From the NCBI RefSeq assembly GCF_009379765.1, contig NZ_WHTD01000064.1, forward strand, positions 1 to 41,403: a stretch of 41,403 nucleotides of DNA. The letters are read 5' to 3'. This document shows positions 1 to 6,941 of this stretch, in pieces; position 1 is the first letter of the stretch; the number at the start of each line of letters is the position of its first letter. A program made the position numbers and the translations under genes. The notes beneath the pieces were generated by a model, which was given only the letters and a program-made list of their open reading frames with translations, made no database searches and was not told where the DNA came from. This stretch comes from Actinophytocola sp. Its GTDB lineage: Bacteria; Actinomycetota; Actinomycetes; Mycobacteriales; Pseudonocardiaceae.

Positions 1-195
1 GGGCCGACCGACGAACACAACGTGCACCCCGCCTGCCGCAGCCACCACCGCGGCAAGACCTTCGGCGGCTGGCGAGTCATCAAACGCGCAGGGATCCTGG
101 AATGGATCTCACCCTGCGGGTTCCACTACCCCCACACACCAGAACCCCTCACCCACCCCGAACCAACCCACCCCGAACCAGCACCACCGTTCTGA
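1..195 (+). CDS. C-terminal end of an HNH endonuclease / 13E12-repeat (DUF222-type) protein, 5' truncated by the window edge
   Basis: Frame 1 is open from the first base to TGA at 193..195, giving the last 64 residues of a protein. The segment DEHNVHPACRSHHRGKT is the end of an HNH nuclease motif: the N and H of 'NVHPACRSHH' and the closing His pair are the metal and catalytic positions. This is the usual last domain of actinobacterial DUF222/13E12-repeat proteins, which occur in many copies per genome. The tail after the motif is rich in Pro, His and Glu, with a repeated THPEP element, and is probably disordered. The DUF222 part would lie outside the window, so the full architecture is inferred. 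The biological role of the family is not settled; a DNA nuclease is expected. Confidence 0.75.
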   Translation, partial: GPTDEHNVHPACRSHHRGKTFGGWRVIKRAGILEWISPCGFHYPHTPEPLTHPEPTHPEPAPPF

Positions 196-417
196 CCCGA
201 TTCGGCCTGCGCCACGAGGCGCTGTTGTCACGTATGGAGGTGAGAGACCGTCCATCTCCTCGCCGTCGTAGCGGTGGGGTGAAGCTGGAGGCAGCCTGAT
301 CCGGGGGTCGCCGGGGAGGGTGGGAGCAGCCTCGACAAAGTCGCGTCGGTTCGGTACTGCCGGATGGGCCGAGCGCGGTGAGCGAGACGAGAAGGTATAC
401 GCGAGAAACCGGTGTCG

Positions 418-675
418 TTACGCCTCTTTACGGGTCGCCAGCTCGAACCCGGTGGATGTGGGCTGGTTAGCGGTGCGTACCCGCTCCTCATTTCGGGCGT
501 GCGCGTGCTGGTCGTCGAACAACACCACCACGTCCGCGCAGTCGCGCCACTGGTAGACGCCGGCCACCACTTCCGGGCCGTGCCAGTCCATTCGGAACAT
601 GTGCCACAGGTATCCGCGCTTGCCGGCGGTCGCTATCAGCGCGTCCCACTCGGTCACGTTTGCCGTGGTGTCCAT
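418..675 (-). CDS. small conserved-looking hypothetical protein (85 aa)
   Basis: ATG start at 675. The product has a compact N-terminal part with aromatic-rich strands (GKRGYLWHMFRMDWHGPEVV, then VYQWRDCADVVVLFDDQHA) that reads like a real small alpha/beta domain, followed by a charged tail. No catalytic motif is recognised. It overlaps the 3' end of the small membrane-protein gene at 654..851 by 22 bases in another frame, so the two are probably translated as a coupled pair. The last 25 residues (from HARNEERV) look less structured than the rest, so the gene may be shortened at its 3' end. No function is assigned. Confidence 0.5.
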   Translation of the reverse strand: MDTTANVTEWDALIATAGKRGYLWHMFRMDWHGPEVVAGVYQWRDCADVVVLFDDQHAHARNEERVRTANQPTSTGFELATRKEA

Positions 676-851
676 TCCTCGCCCTGTTCCGCCCCCATGT
701 GTTGCTTGACCTGATCAACGATCTCGGCGAGAGGTGCTCGGTCGACGCGCTCAGCGCGCCGGTCCCGCACCAATGCGATGGCGCCGATCACCAACAGGAC
801 AGCAATGCAGCCAAGTCCGATGGAGATCAGCACGATGTCCAGGACGGTCAT
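654..851 (-). CDS. small single-pass membrane protein (65 aa), unknown function
   Basis: Starts at ATG 851 (an upstream in-frame TTG at 878 is possible) and ends at TGA 654. Residues 4 to 27 (LDIVLISIGLGCIAVLLVIGAI) form one strong hydrophobic helix. It is followed by a basic patch RDRRAERVD and a short amphipathic tail, so an N-out, C-in anchor protein is likely. A GGTGA sequence sits just upstream of the chosen ATG. It overlaps the downstream gene at 418..675 by 22 bases. Nothing in the sequence points to a specific role. Confidence 0.45.
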   Translation of the reverse strand: MTVLDIVLISIGLGCIAVLLVIGAIALVRDRRAERVDRAPLAEIVDQVKQHMGAEQGEEWTPRQT

Positions 852-1032
852 CACGTCACCATCCGATCCGTTCGCCAAGCGCGGCCAGGTCGACGGACCG
901 ATGCCGCTGGATGTCCGGTGGGTGCGCTGGGTCGGGGAACCAGCGCACCCACCGAAGTTGAGACCGGACCGACGCGGGAGCGCGGGAGGTCTGGACTTGG
1001 CTCGGAACCGCGCCGGCCCGGTTGCTTGTTAC

Positions 1033-1800
1033 TCACGCTGAGTTGCTCGGTGTGAGGATTGGGGATCGCTGAAATCCTGGTGTTATCCCCATGTTCGACA
1101 AAGGGTTGCCGTTGACGCGGTACATCACCCGCTGGCCACTGAACGCGCGTCGCCCGTGTAGCCAACGATAGTTGTCGAGAATGTAGCCTTGCCCAGCATC
1201 GAGTCTAAACATATTGGCGTGCCGATCTATCGCGGCGCGAAGAACGGGAAGCCGGCGTGTGATTTCTGACGAAAATTGGGCGAGATCGTCCAGGCGGAGG
1301 CGAATAGCCATTCGATCACCAATTCTCGCGAAAACCGATCCAAGGTGTCCGGCGGCACCACCGAACAATACTGATCGGGGAGCACTCAATGCCTTGAGGG
1401 CCTTGGGATTGGATTCGGCGAGGTGGTCATAGACCGCTTTGCCGTCGATAACGACACATTCACCGCCGCTGGTGGCCGGTTGCCCGCAGGACATCATCAA
1501 TAGAGCGGGCGGGTTGGCGATCCCTGACCGGTCGGTGTGTGGATTGAGCGCACATGCGCTGAACCCGGCGAAGCCGCTGCGAACTTGACCACCAATGTCG
1601 GCAATTGTGGTGAGTCCAGCCGCGTCGCTGTCCCGGTGAGGCACGATCGTCGCGATCGAGCGAGCTAGCCGGAGCAGGTCATCTCGGCTGGTTACAGTAT
1701 CGAGCAGGACGAGACCATGCTCTGCCAGCGCCGCGACAAGGCCAGTCACCGTGTCCTCGTCCTGGCTGTTCACGCGGTACCACGTCCACGAGTCGGGCAT
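1033..1800 (-). CDS. Fe(II)/2-oxoglutarate dioxygenase of the TauD / clavaminate-synthase-like fold
   Basis: 255 residues from ATG 1800, with GGAGG about ten bases upstream. The facial triad is visible: H88 and D90 in NPHTDRSG, and the distal H216 in RWLHGRRAF, followed by R229 (VMYRV) at the place expected to bind the 2-oxoglutarate carboxylate. The segment LDAGQGYILDNYRWLHGR is the usual strand before the distal His. These enzymes hydroxylate or desaturate amino acids and other small molecules, often in natural-product pathways. The substrate cannot be read from sequence. It is somewhat short for the family (often near 300 residues). It faces away from the NUDIX gene at 1969 across a 168-bp gap, so the two may share a control region. 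Confidence 0.85.
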   Translation of the reverse strand: MPDSWTWYRVNSQDEDTVTGLVAALAEHGLVLLDTVTSRDDLLRLARSIATIVPHRDSDAAGLTTIADIGGQVRSGFAGFSACALNPHTDRSGIANPPALLMMSCGQPATSGGECVVIDGKAVYDHLAESNPKALKALSAPRSVLFGGAAGHLGSVFARIGDRMAIRLRLDDLAQFSSEITRRLPVLRAAIDRHANMFRLDAGQGYILDNYRWLHGRRAFSGQRVMYRVNGNPLSNMGITPGFQRSPILTPSNSA

Positions 1801-1955
1801 GCCGGTCTGACCTCCAGAGCCGATCCATCACATCCATGACCAAGGAAAAGGCCAGTTCAGCGGCTGTGTCCAGTGACAGACTGTCAACCCGCCATACGGA
1901 CATTGTCGCTGCTGGGTGCGCTACGTTGCTCAAGGAGCAGGACAGACCGGAGAGC

Positions 1956-1961
1956 AGGAGG
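1956..1961 (+). promoter_or_regulatory. ribosome binding site fixing the GTG start of the NUDIX gene
   Basis: A perfect AGGAGG lies seven bases before GTG at 1969. A longer open frame reaches back to 1873, but the extra residues are arginine-rich and unlike a NUDIX N-terminus, so this site decides the start. Confidence 0.75.
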
Positions 1962-1968
1962 GCGCCGG

Positions 1969-2376
1969 GTGGATCACGACACGTACAGGCCGCAAACGTT
2001 CTCGATCTCGATCAAGGGGGTCGTGGTGCGGGACGGCAAGGTGCTCCTGTTGCGCAACGAACGCGAGGAATGGGAACTGCCGGGCGGTCGGATCGAGGTA
2101 GGCGAGACCCCCGAAGAATGCGTTGCCAGGGAGATTTTCGAAGAAACGCAATGGAAAGTCGAGACTGGCCCAGTCCTCGATACCTGGATGTACTACATCA
2201 ACGTTGCGGAAAAGCACGTGTTCATCGTGACATACGGGTGTCACCCGATTGGCAACGCTCAGCCAGTGCTTTCTCACGAGCACAAGGAAATCGGCTTGTT
2301 CAGTGAAGGCGAGGTACCGTCGCTGGTTATGCCGGACGGCTACAAGCGGTCAATCGCGATTTGGTACGCGAGGTGA
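1969..2376 (+). CDS. NUDIX hydrolase
   Basis: 135 residues from GTG 1969 (ribosome site AGGAGG at 1956..1961). The Nudix box runs from G40 to W62: GRIEVGE, seven residues, then REIFEE. The G of the final EExG position is Q61 here, a tolerated but noticeable change. The box binds Mg2+ and supports hydrolysis of nucleoside diphosphates linked to another moiety; the substrate is unknown. The N-terminal strand FSISIKGVVVRDGKVLLLRNE and the WELPGGR lead-in are typical. The gene lies 40 bases upstream of the XRE-TPR regulator that is split by the insertion sequence, and divergent to the TauD-like gene, suggesting one small metabolic or signalling locus. Confidence 0.9.
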   Translation: MDHDTYRPQTFSISIKGVVVRDGKVLLLRNEREEWELPGGRIEVGETPEECVAREIFEETQWKVETGPVLDTWMYYINVAEKHVFIVTYGCHPIGNAQPVLSHEHKEIGLFSEGEVPSLVMPDGYKRSIAIWYAR

Positions 2377-2416
2377 GGCTGCGCGGCAACGCTACGGAAT
2401 TGACCAGGTAGCGACG

Positions 2417-2653
2417 ATGGCCGGCAAGCGTTGCGATGCATGTGCAGCGGGACTGAGCAATTTCGCGACCGAACGAGTCTGTCCCACATGTCACGCCAGC
2501 GCCAATCTCGCAGCGCCGGCTGTCCCCGCTCGCCGCCTCGGGCCAGCGGTTTGGATGTGGTCCGTCGGAGAGGCCGCCGCCGCGTTGGCCAGCCGTGACC
2601 TGGCAACGATCTTGCGGACCTACCGCCGCCTCAACCGATTCAATCGGGTGTAG
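2417..2653 (+). pseudogene. 5' part of an XRE-family TPR regulator, interrupted by an insertion sequence
   Basis: Starts at ATG 2417. Native sequence ends at 2645 and reading continues eight bases into the element, giving RV and TAG at 2651..2653, a 78-residue stub. The N-terminus has two Cys pairs, CDAC and CPTC, that could form a small zinc ribbon, then WSVGEAAAALASRDLATILRTYRRLN, the first helices of a Cro/C1-type HTH. Joining base 2645 to base 4346 (one target copy removed) gives RRLNRFNQQQLADLLGYDKT with the frame intact and an intact protein of 424 residues. The regulator is therefore inactivated in this copy. The stub lacks the recognition helix and all TPRs. Confidence 0.9.
2637..2645 (+). 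repeat. left 9-bp target-site duplication of the insertion sequence
   Basis: GATTCAATC at 2637..2645 is repeated exactly at 4337..4345, directly outside the two GGGTGTAG / CTACACCC element ends. The duplicated bases are part of the regulator reading frame (CGA TTC AAT C). Confidence 0.9.
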
Positions 2654-2678
2654 TTCGTTTTGAGTGAGTCGGTCAGGC
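2646..2678 (+). repeat. left terminal inverted repeat of the insertion sequence
   Basis: Begins GGGTGTAGTTCG and continues with GAGTGAG and CGGTC blocks shared with the right end. Mismatches cluster at positions 13 to 16. Confidence 0.85.
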
Positions 2679-4203
2679 TGCGAGGGTGTAGTCGTTGTGG
2701 TGGTGGGTGTAGCGGGTTTCGTGGCGGCGGTGGTGTTCTTTGAGTAGGTGGTAGGCCCAGTACTCCTCAAGGTCGCCGTTGATGGTGAGTGCTCGCAGGG
2801 TGAGGATGGTGTGGGCTCCGTCGAGGCCCCATCGGGCGCCGGTGACGTCGAAACGGTCTTTGATGAGGTGTCGGCAGGCGCCTTCGATGATGCCGGTGGC
2901 GATCGGCCAGCCGGCTTCCAGTGCTGTGGCGTAGTCCAGGTAGGGCTTCTTGTTGCTCAGGTATGTTGCGGCGTCGTCGGCGCCCTTGCGTTCGGCGGTG
3001 GAATACCCGAAACGGGTCGCGCGCCGTCGGATTCCCGCAGCGACGTCGCTGGATCGTCCATTGAGGATTTTGGTGGCTTGGTCCGCGACCCACGCTTCGA
3101 CGCCGGGATCACCCTTGTCGAAGAACGACCATGCCGCGGTCCACAAGTACTCCAGGACATGGATGAAGTCGATGACGATGGTGACGGCCGTGCCACGACG
3201 GGCGGCTTCAGCCGTGATGGCCTGGATTTGCTGGTTGTTGCCGTCGACCAACGCGATCCAGACACGGCGGTGGTCGGGGTCGCGGCGGGTCGCCTCATCA
3301 AAGGTGGTCGCGATGACAGTCGGGGTCGTCGGTGATCGATCCGGTGAGCCACTTACCGCGTGCCCGCCGCCTGCGGTTATCGGGTTGCGGCGTGCTGGTC
3401 GCGGTCGTGGTGGTGGGTGGGGCGATGATGTCGGTGGCGACGCGGGGTACGGGGGTGATGTCATAGACAGCGCCGAGTTCCGCCATCCGTTTCCGACCGG
3501 ATTTCTCACCGGGTGACAACCGGGTGGCGAGCTTGTTCGTGGTGGTAGCGGCAGCTTTGCGGGTGATCTCGCGTAGCCCATCGGGGCGCATGCGGATGCC
3601 CTTGCCATCGTTGGTCATGACCAGCACATCGGTGTCCGGGCTCCGTCCGGGGCGGCGTGCGGCGTAGAAGGCGGGGACGTCGACGGCGGCTCGCGCGGTG
3701 AGGGCGAGTATTTGGGGTTTTCCCAGTACCACACCAGTCCCGCGGGTGATCGCCTCGATCGCGGTGTCGAACGAACCACGGACCGACTCGATGACGGCGA
3801 GCTTGGCCAGCCCGTCGGAGTGTTTGCCGCCCGGCAGGTTCAGCACGTCATCGGCCGGATACAGGTTCACTGTTTTCGGGGCACGGTAGGCTTTGCGGGT
3901 GAGGGTGACCTCCCCGAACACCGTGGTCAACGCGCGCTGATGCCCGCGTTCGACCCGGGTGCGCGCTACCTGGTCGACGCCGACGATGTCGGTGCGGTGT
4001 TGTTCGCGCAGGGTCTGGGAGTCCAGGCGGTCTTGGTAGAGCTGGCGCATCAGCTCCCGGGATCGCTCACTGAGGTGATCCTCCAGCGCCCCATGGGTCC
4101 AGGCCTCGCTCTGGTCGGCCCCCAACTCGGTCACTATTGAGGCGAACACCTCGAAGGACCGGGTGAACGCCCCTGACCTGTCCTGCGCACCGTATGCTGA
4201 CAC
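2673..4203 (-). pseudogene. ISKra4-family transposase with a +1 frame break
   Basis: Starts at GTG 4203 with AAGGAG five bases upstream. The first frame gives about 295 native residues (MSAYGAQDRSGAFTRSF to KWLTGSITDDP) and then leaves frame at a CCCC run on the coding strand (plus 3322..3325). Dropping one C joins it to VIATTFDEATRRDPDHRR and the rest of the protein, which ends at 2673. The rejoined protein is about 509 residues, normal for the family. The second half carries WIALVDGNNQQI, VIDFIHVLEYLW and GVIEGACRH-like (here GIIEGACRH) blocks, the conserved catalytic region of these transposases. The break may be a real inactivating insertion, a sequencing indel, or a programmed +1 shift. 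Confidence 0.85.
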
Positions 4204-4204
4204 C

Positions 4205-4265
4205 GGGCTCCTTCTTCGACCACGTACTTGGCTTAAGCACTCAAGAACGTAGCGGGAAGGAGCCC
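4205..4265. promoter_or_regulatory. inverted repeat upstream of the transposase start
   Basis: GGGCTCCTTC at 4205..4214 and GAAGGAGCCC at 4256..4265 form a perfect 10-bp stem. The left arm overlaps the transposase ribosome site. In a transcript reading in from the host gene it would hide that site, a known way for insertion sequences to limit impinging expression; this role is inferred. Confidence 0.5.
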
Positions 4266-4303
4266 ACCATCATGAACAGGGCAGGGAAACCCACAGCTCA
4301 CAG

Positions 4304-4336
4304 GCCCGACCGCCTCACTCCAGCCGAACTACACCC
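4304..4336 (-). repeat. right terminal inverted repeat of the insertion sequence
   Basis: Read on the minus strand it starts GGGTGTAGTTCG, then shares GAGTGAG and CGGTC blocks with the left end. Confidence 0.85.
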
Positions 4337-4345
4337 GATTCAATC
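4337..4345 (+). repeat. right 9-bp target-site duplication
   Basis: GATTCAATC, identical to 2637..2645. The next base, 4346, continues the host frame with AG CAG CAA CTC GCG. Confidence 0.9.
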
Positions 4346-5391
4346 AGCAGCAACTCGCGGATCTTCTGGGTTACGACAAGACGTACGTCTCCATGATCGA
4401 AACGGGTCGCCGCTCGATCAACGACGTCGGCACCCGCCGGCACATCGCGCGCACACTGGGCCTCCCCACGCACGTGTTCGGCGTGACCGACGGAGGTGAC
4501 GCGGATTTTGCCGCCATGGTCCAGTTCGGAGACTCAACGATCCGCTTGGCCGAGATCGCCCGGCAGGCCGGCCGTGCGGTAGATGCTGTGAACGAGCTGT
4601 GGCCGCTCATCGCCCGGCTGGAAGCACGTGCCACAGAAGGACACATCGAGCGAGAAACCCTTGTCTTGCTGGGACAAGCACGGGTGGCACTCGGGGTGTC
4701 GCTGGGCACCGTGCTTCCGGAGGAACGCTTGGCCGTCGCCGCTCGCTGGACCGGCAGGGCGTTGATCATCGCTGAACGCCTCGAAGATCCGTTCTTCCTG
4801 GCGCACACGCTACGGATGCATGGCAACGAACTCCGCAAGGCGAACCGTGTCCCAGCGGCCATCCAACGTCTCAACCGCGCGGTTGACCTGTCCAGTGACC
4901 GCGAAGGACAGGGAACCGCGCTTGCGTTCCTCGCTCGCGCTGCCGGCGAGCACGGCGAACCAGACCTGTTCGACAACGCGATCGAGGGCTTCCGTGACCT
5001 GCTCGACAACGGACCCGCGCGAGGGATGCTGTTCAACCCCTTCACTTTCCGCGAGATCCAGTTGCGCGGACTCGTCTCGACCGACCGCGCCGCCGAAGCG
5101 GTCCAGGTCATGCGAACCAGCCACGCGGACGCAACACCAGCCGCCCCGCAGTGGCACATCATCGAGCGGGTCACGGCCGGACAGGTCCACCTTGCAGCCG
5201 GCGACCGTGACGGGGCCAGCGAAGCCCTACGGACAGCACTGACCGCCGCCGAATCACACCGCCTACCGCACCAAATCCAGCGCACCATCCGCACGGCACA
5301 AACTAGTGGCCTCACTGAGATCAGCGCCGATGGACAGGCCGCGCTGTTGCGGCTGAACAAGATACTCGCACCACCCGAGTCGGATCTGTGA
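4346..5391 (+). pseudogene. 3' part of the interrupted XRE-family TPR regulator
   Basis: Continues the frame broken at 2645: QQLADLLGYDKTYVSMIETG is helix 2 and the recognition helix of a Cro/C1 HTH, followed by RRSINDVGTRRHIARTLGLP. The remainder to TGA 5389..5391 is a chain of helical pairs (for example RWTGRALIIAERLEDPFFLA and AAIQRLNRAVDLSSDREGQG) consistent with tetratricopeptide repeats. That combination occurs in actinobacterial regulators that sense peptides or partner proteins. Without the insertion the gene would encode 424 residues. An internal ATG at 4393 could give a 332-residue TPR-only fragment lacking the HTH. No start signal clearly supports such a product, though read-out from the element is possible. 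Confidence 0.85.
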
Positions 5392-5414
5392 ACGAACACG
5401 TCATGGGGGCTTGA

Positions 5415-5678
5415 TTGGCGCTGAGACCAGCCGGCAAGACGCTCTCCTCACCGACCGGCATCCTGGTCATGGCCGCCGTGCTGTGGCCGCTCTTGAACTT
5501 CGTGTACGCGCCAAGCGGTGGCCGGTTCGCGTGCAGATCCTGGTTGCCGCAAGCCGAGGCCGCGACCGGCGACGCCTGCCCGGAGAGCATCGACGAGGCG
5601 GCCAATGATGCGGCATGGGCGGCTGACCGGCTGGCTACGATCGCCGATGAGCCGCAGACGGCCCGGGGTGTTCTTTGA
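5415..5678 (+). CDS. hypothetical membrane-anchored protein, probably the N-terminal part of the deaminase toxin
   Basis: 87 residues from TTG 5415, with GGGGG upstream. One hydrophobic helix (GILVMAAVLWPLLNFVYA, about residues 15 to 32) is followed by two Cys and a helical linker ending ADRLATIADEPQTARGVL. It overlaps the start of the deaminase frame by 32 bases. Removing one G from the GGGG run at 5665..5668 fuses the two into TARVFFDPDG, so the pair may really be one gene of about 197 residues: membrane helix, linker, deaminase. Alternatively they are two overlapping, translationally coupled genes. The absence of a good ribosome site before 5647 favours a single gene. Confidence 0.5.
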   Translation: MALRPAGKTLSSPTGILVMAAVLWPLLNFVYAPSGGRFACRSWLPQAEAATGDACPESIDEAANDAAWAADRLATIADEPQTARGVL

Positions 5679-6009
5679 CCCGGACGGCGCGGTGCACGAG
5701 TTCGACAGCAGCCACGACGCCGACGAGGACCAGGCCACCGCCGTTCTTCGCGAGTTGGGCATCGTCGGGCCGAACGCAACGCTCACGGTGGCTTCGCACG
5801 TGGAGGTCGAGGTGGCAGCAGCCATGCGGAGCGGCAACATCAACCGGGGAGTGCTGGTGATCAACCGAACGACCGGTGTGTGCAGCGCCGAGAAGTTCGG
5901 GTGCATGGAGGTGGTGCCGCAGGTGCTGCCCGATGGTGCACAGTTGACCGTGTGGTCGCCGAAGGAAATCGCCGCTGGAGAGCCCATCGTGTTCAGCAAG
6001 GATGGGTGA
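5647..6009 (+). CDS. DddA/SCP1.201-like cytidine deaminase-fold protein (toxin domain)
   Basis: 120 residues from ATG 5647. The zinc site of this deaminase clade is visible: H51-x-E53 in ASHVEVEVAAAM, and C79/C86 in GVCSAEKFGC, followed by VVPQVLPDGAQLTVWSP. The order HxE, 'MR..G....VL.IN....G.C', second Cys, 'LP.G..LTV' matches SCP1.201-like deaminases (the clade of the interbacterial DNA deaminase DddA). E53 would be the proton shuttle, and H51 with the two Cys would bind Zn2+. The expected activity is deamination of cytosine in DNA; this is family inference and is not shown here. The stop overlaps the start region of an Imm1-like gene. The N-terminus may come from the frame at 5415..5678. 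Confidence 0.75.
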   Translation: MSRRRPGVFFDPDGAVHEFDSSHDADEDQATAVLRELGIVGPNATLTVASHVEVEVAAAMRSGNINRGVLVINRTTGVCSAEKFGCMEVVPQVLPDGAQLTVWSPKEIAAGEPIVFSKDG

Positions 6010-6013
6010 CACG

Positions 6014-6685
6014 ATGAGGTCAGACCACCTCGTGTACTACGACACCGCAGGTCACGCCTACCTGGTCACGGCCTCTCCGGACGCGCCCTTCGTGGTCAGT
6101 GCCTACCTTGAGTACGACTCGTGCGCCGGGTGGTACTTCGGATACACCCGGCGGGAACAGCAGGCCATTGCCGACCTGGTCAGCACCACCACGTCTCTTG
6201 GCCGCGCCATCCTGTTCGTCTGGTTCGATGCCGTGGACCCGTACCTGGAAGGCCGTCATCCTGCCGTCTCGCTGGACCTGATCATCACCGGAGATACCGG
6301 GTGGGCTCGGTTCACCACCGATGAACGCGCGGATGGCGCACCCGTGACACTGCTGACGGTCGATGAGCACAACCTCTCGCCAAGCAGGGTGCGACTCGGC
6401 AGGGAGATCTACACCGACCGCCCCTTCCTCCCGGCTGACCGGATACGCGGAGCGGGAGCAGAGTACGTCAGCACCGGCCATCTACCGGAGTCGGTCAGCT
6501 GGCAACGCCGAGCAATGATGGTGCCGCAAGGACCGTTCGGGAAACGGCTAGTCGCCGAGGAGGACCTACCTCCGAAGCTGGACTGGAGCTACCCCAAGCA
6601 GGCTCAACCGTGGGCCTATGACCCACCCCCGCTTCCCATGGCCGAGGACAGGGCCGGGCACACACATGCCCGACCCCGCCATTAG
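6014..6685 (+). CDS. Imm1-like immunity protein, partner of the deaminase
   Basis: 223 residues from ATG 6014 (an alternative ATG at 6002 overlaps the deaminase stop). Core segments: strands LIITGDTGWARFTTD and APVTLLTVDEH, then EYVSTGHLPESVSWQ, which resembles the C-terminal 'eF..TG.rP..V.Wq' signature of Imm1 immunity proteins. Imm1 proteins are common neighbours of SCP1.201-like deaminases in actinomycetes and are thought to bind and block the toxin. The Pro-rich tail after residue 185 (DWSYPKQAQPWAYDPPPLPM) is an unusual extension. Direct adjacency and overlap with the deaminase support a toxin-immunity pair. The Imm1 assignment is from motif resemblance and needs a profile search. Confidence 0.65.
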   Translation: MRSDHLVYYDTAGHAYLVTASPDAPFVVSAYLEYDSCAGWYFGYTRREQQAIADLVSTTTSLGRAILFVWFDAVDPYLEGRHPAVSLDLIITGDTGWARFTTDERADGAPVTLLTVDEHNLSPSRVRLGREIYTDRPFLPADRIRGAGAEYVSTGHLPESVSWQRRAMMVPQGPFGKRLVAEEDLPPKLDWSYPKQAQPWAYDPPPLPMAEDRAGHTHARPRH

Positions 6686-6803
6686 CCACGCTGCTAACCC
6701 ACCATGACCGAGGGATTCAGCCGCGAGAACCGGTCAGATGGGTACCCGGGGAGGTCCGAGCACCCTGCCTGACCAGCAGTTATGAAAGTGTCACGATTTA
6801 AGG

Positions 6804-6938
6804 CTTGACTGGTCACCCGAATGGCTCCCCGGCGTCGGCTGGGCACCCGGCGAGGGCAACCCCAACGACAACCTGACGATGTTCGACTGGTCCGGGAACG
6901 CACTGCCGTCACTGCACGCGTTCCGGCGGGGCCGGTGA
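6804..6938 (+). pseudogene. 3' remnant of a GH53 arabinogalactan endo-beta-1,4-galactanase
   Basis: A frame ending at TGA 6936..6938 reads WSPEWLPGVGWAPGEGNPND, then LTMFDWSGNALPSLHAFR. This resembles the last strand and helix of family 53 galactanases ('EPAWLPG.G....G..N.....LFD..G.ALPSL..F'). No start codon or upstream galactanase sequence exists: immediately before it the frame becomes unrelated. It is a 45-codon leftover at the junction between the accessory left part and the more regular genes to the right, and marks a deletion or insertion endpoint. Confidence 0.6.
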
Positions 6939-6941
6939 GCG

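Larger units (their letters stand above)
2646..4336. mobile_element. complete ISKra4-type insertion sequence, 1691 bp
   Basis: Both ends begin GGGTGTAGTTCG and the terminal inverted repeats match at about 28 of 33 positions (2646..2678 against 4304..4336). Flanks are the 9-bp direct repeats GATTCAATC. It carries one minus-strand transposase gene that fills nearly the whole element. GGG ends and an 8 to 9 bp duplication suit the ISKra4 family, as does the transposase sequence. The insertion lies inside the HTH of an XRE regulator. An internal inverted repeat sits just before the transposase start. The exact boundary could shift by one base because C/G flank both ends, which would give a 7-bp duplication instead. 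Confidence 0.92.

Noticed and set aside
2249..2416. Longer N-terminus for the XRE regulator
   Set aside because: This part overlaps the NUDIX gene in another frame and is basic and unstructured. ATG 2417 starts a plausible Cys4 N-terminus.
2637..4345. Alternative element borders giving a 7-bp duplication
   Set aside because: Placing an extra C/G in the terminal repeats is possible, but GGG ends with a 9-bp duplication fit the family better.
4194..4499. Plus-strand frame across the right end of the insertion sequence, including an ATG at 4272 with a GAAGGAG site
   Set aside because: The ribosome-like sequence is one arm of the inverted repeat at 4205..4265, and the peptide reads into the regulator out of frame.
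6686..6803. Possible attachment site or tRNA remnant at the left-region junction
   Set aside because: No tRNA-like cloverleaf and no second copy of a core sequence was found in the window.
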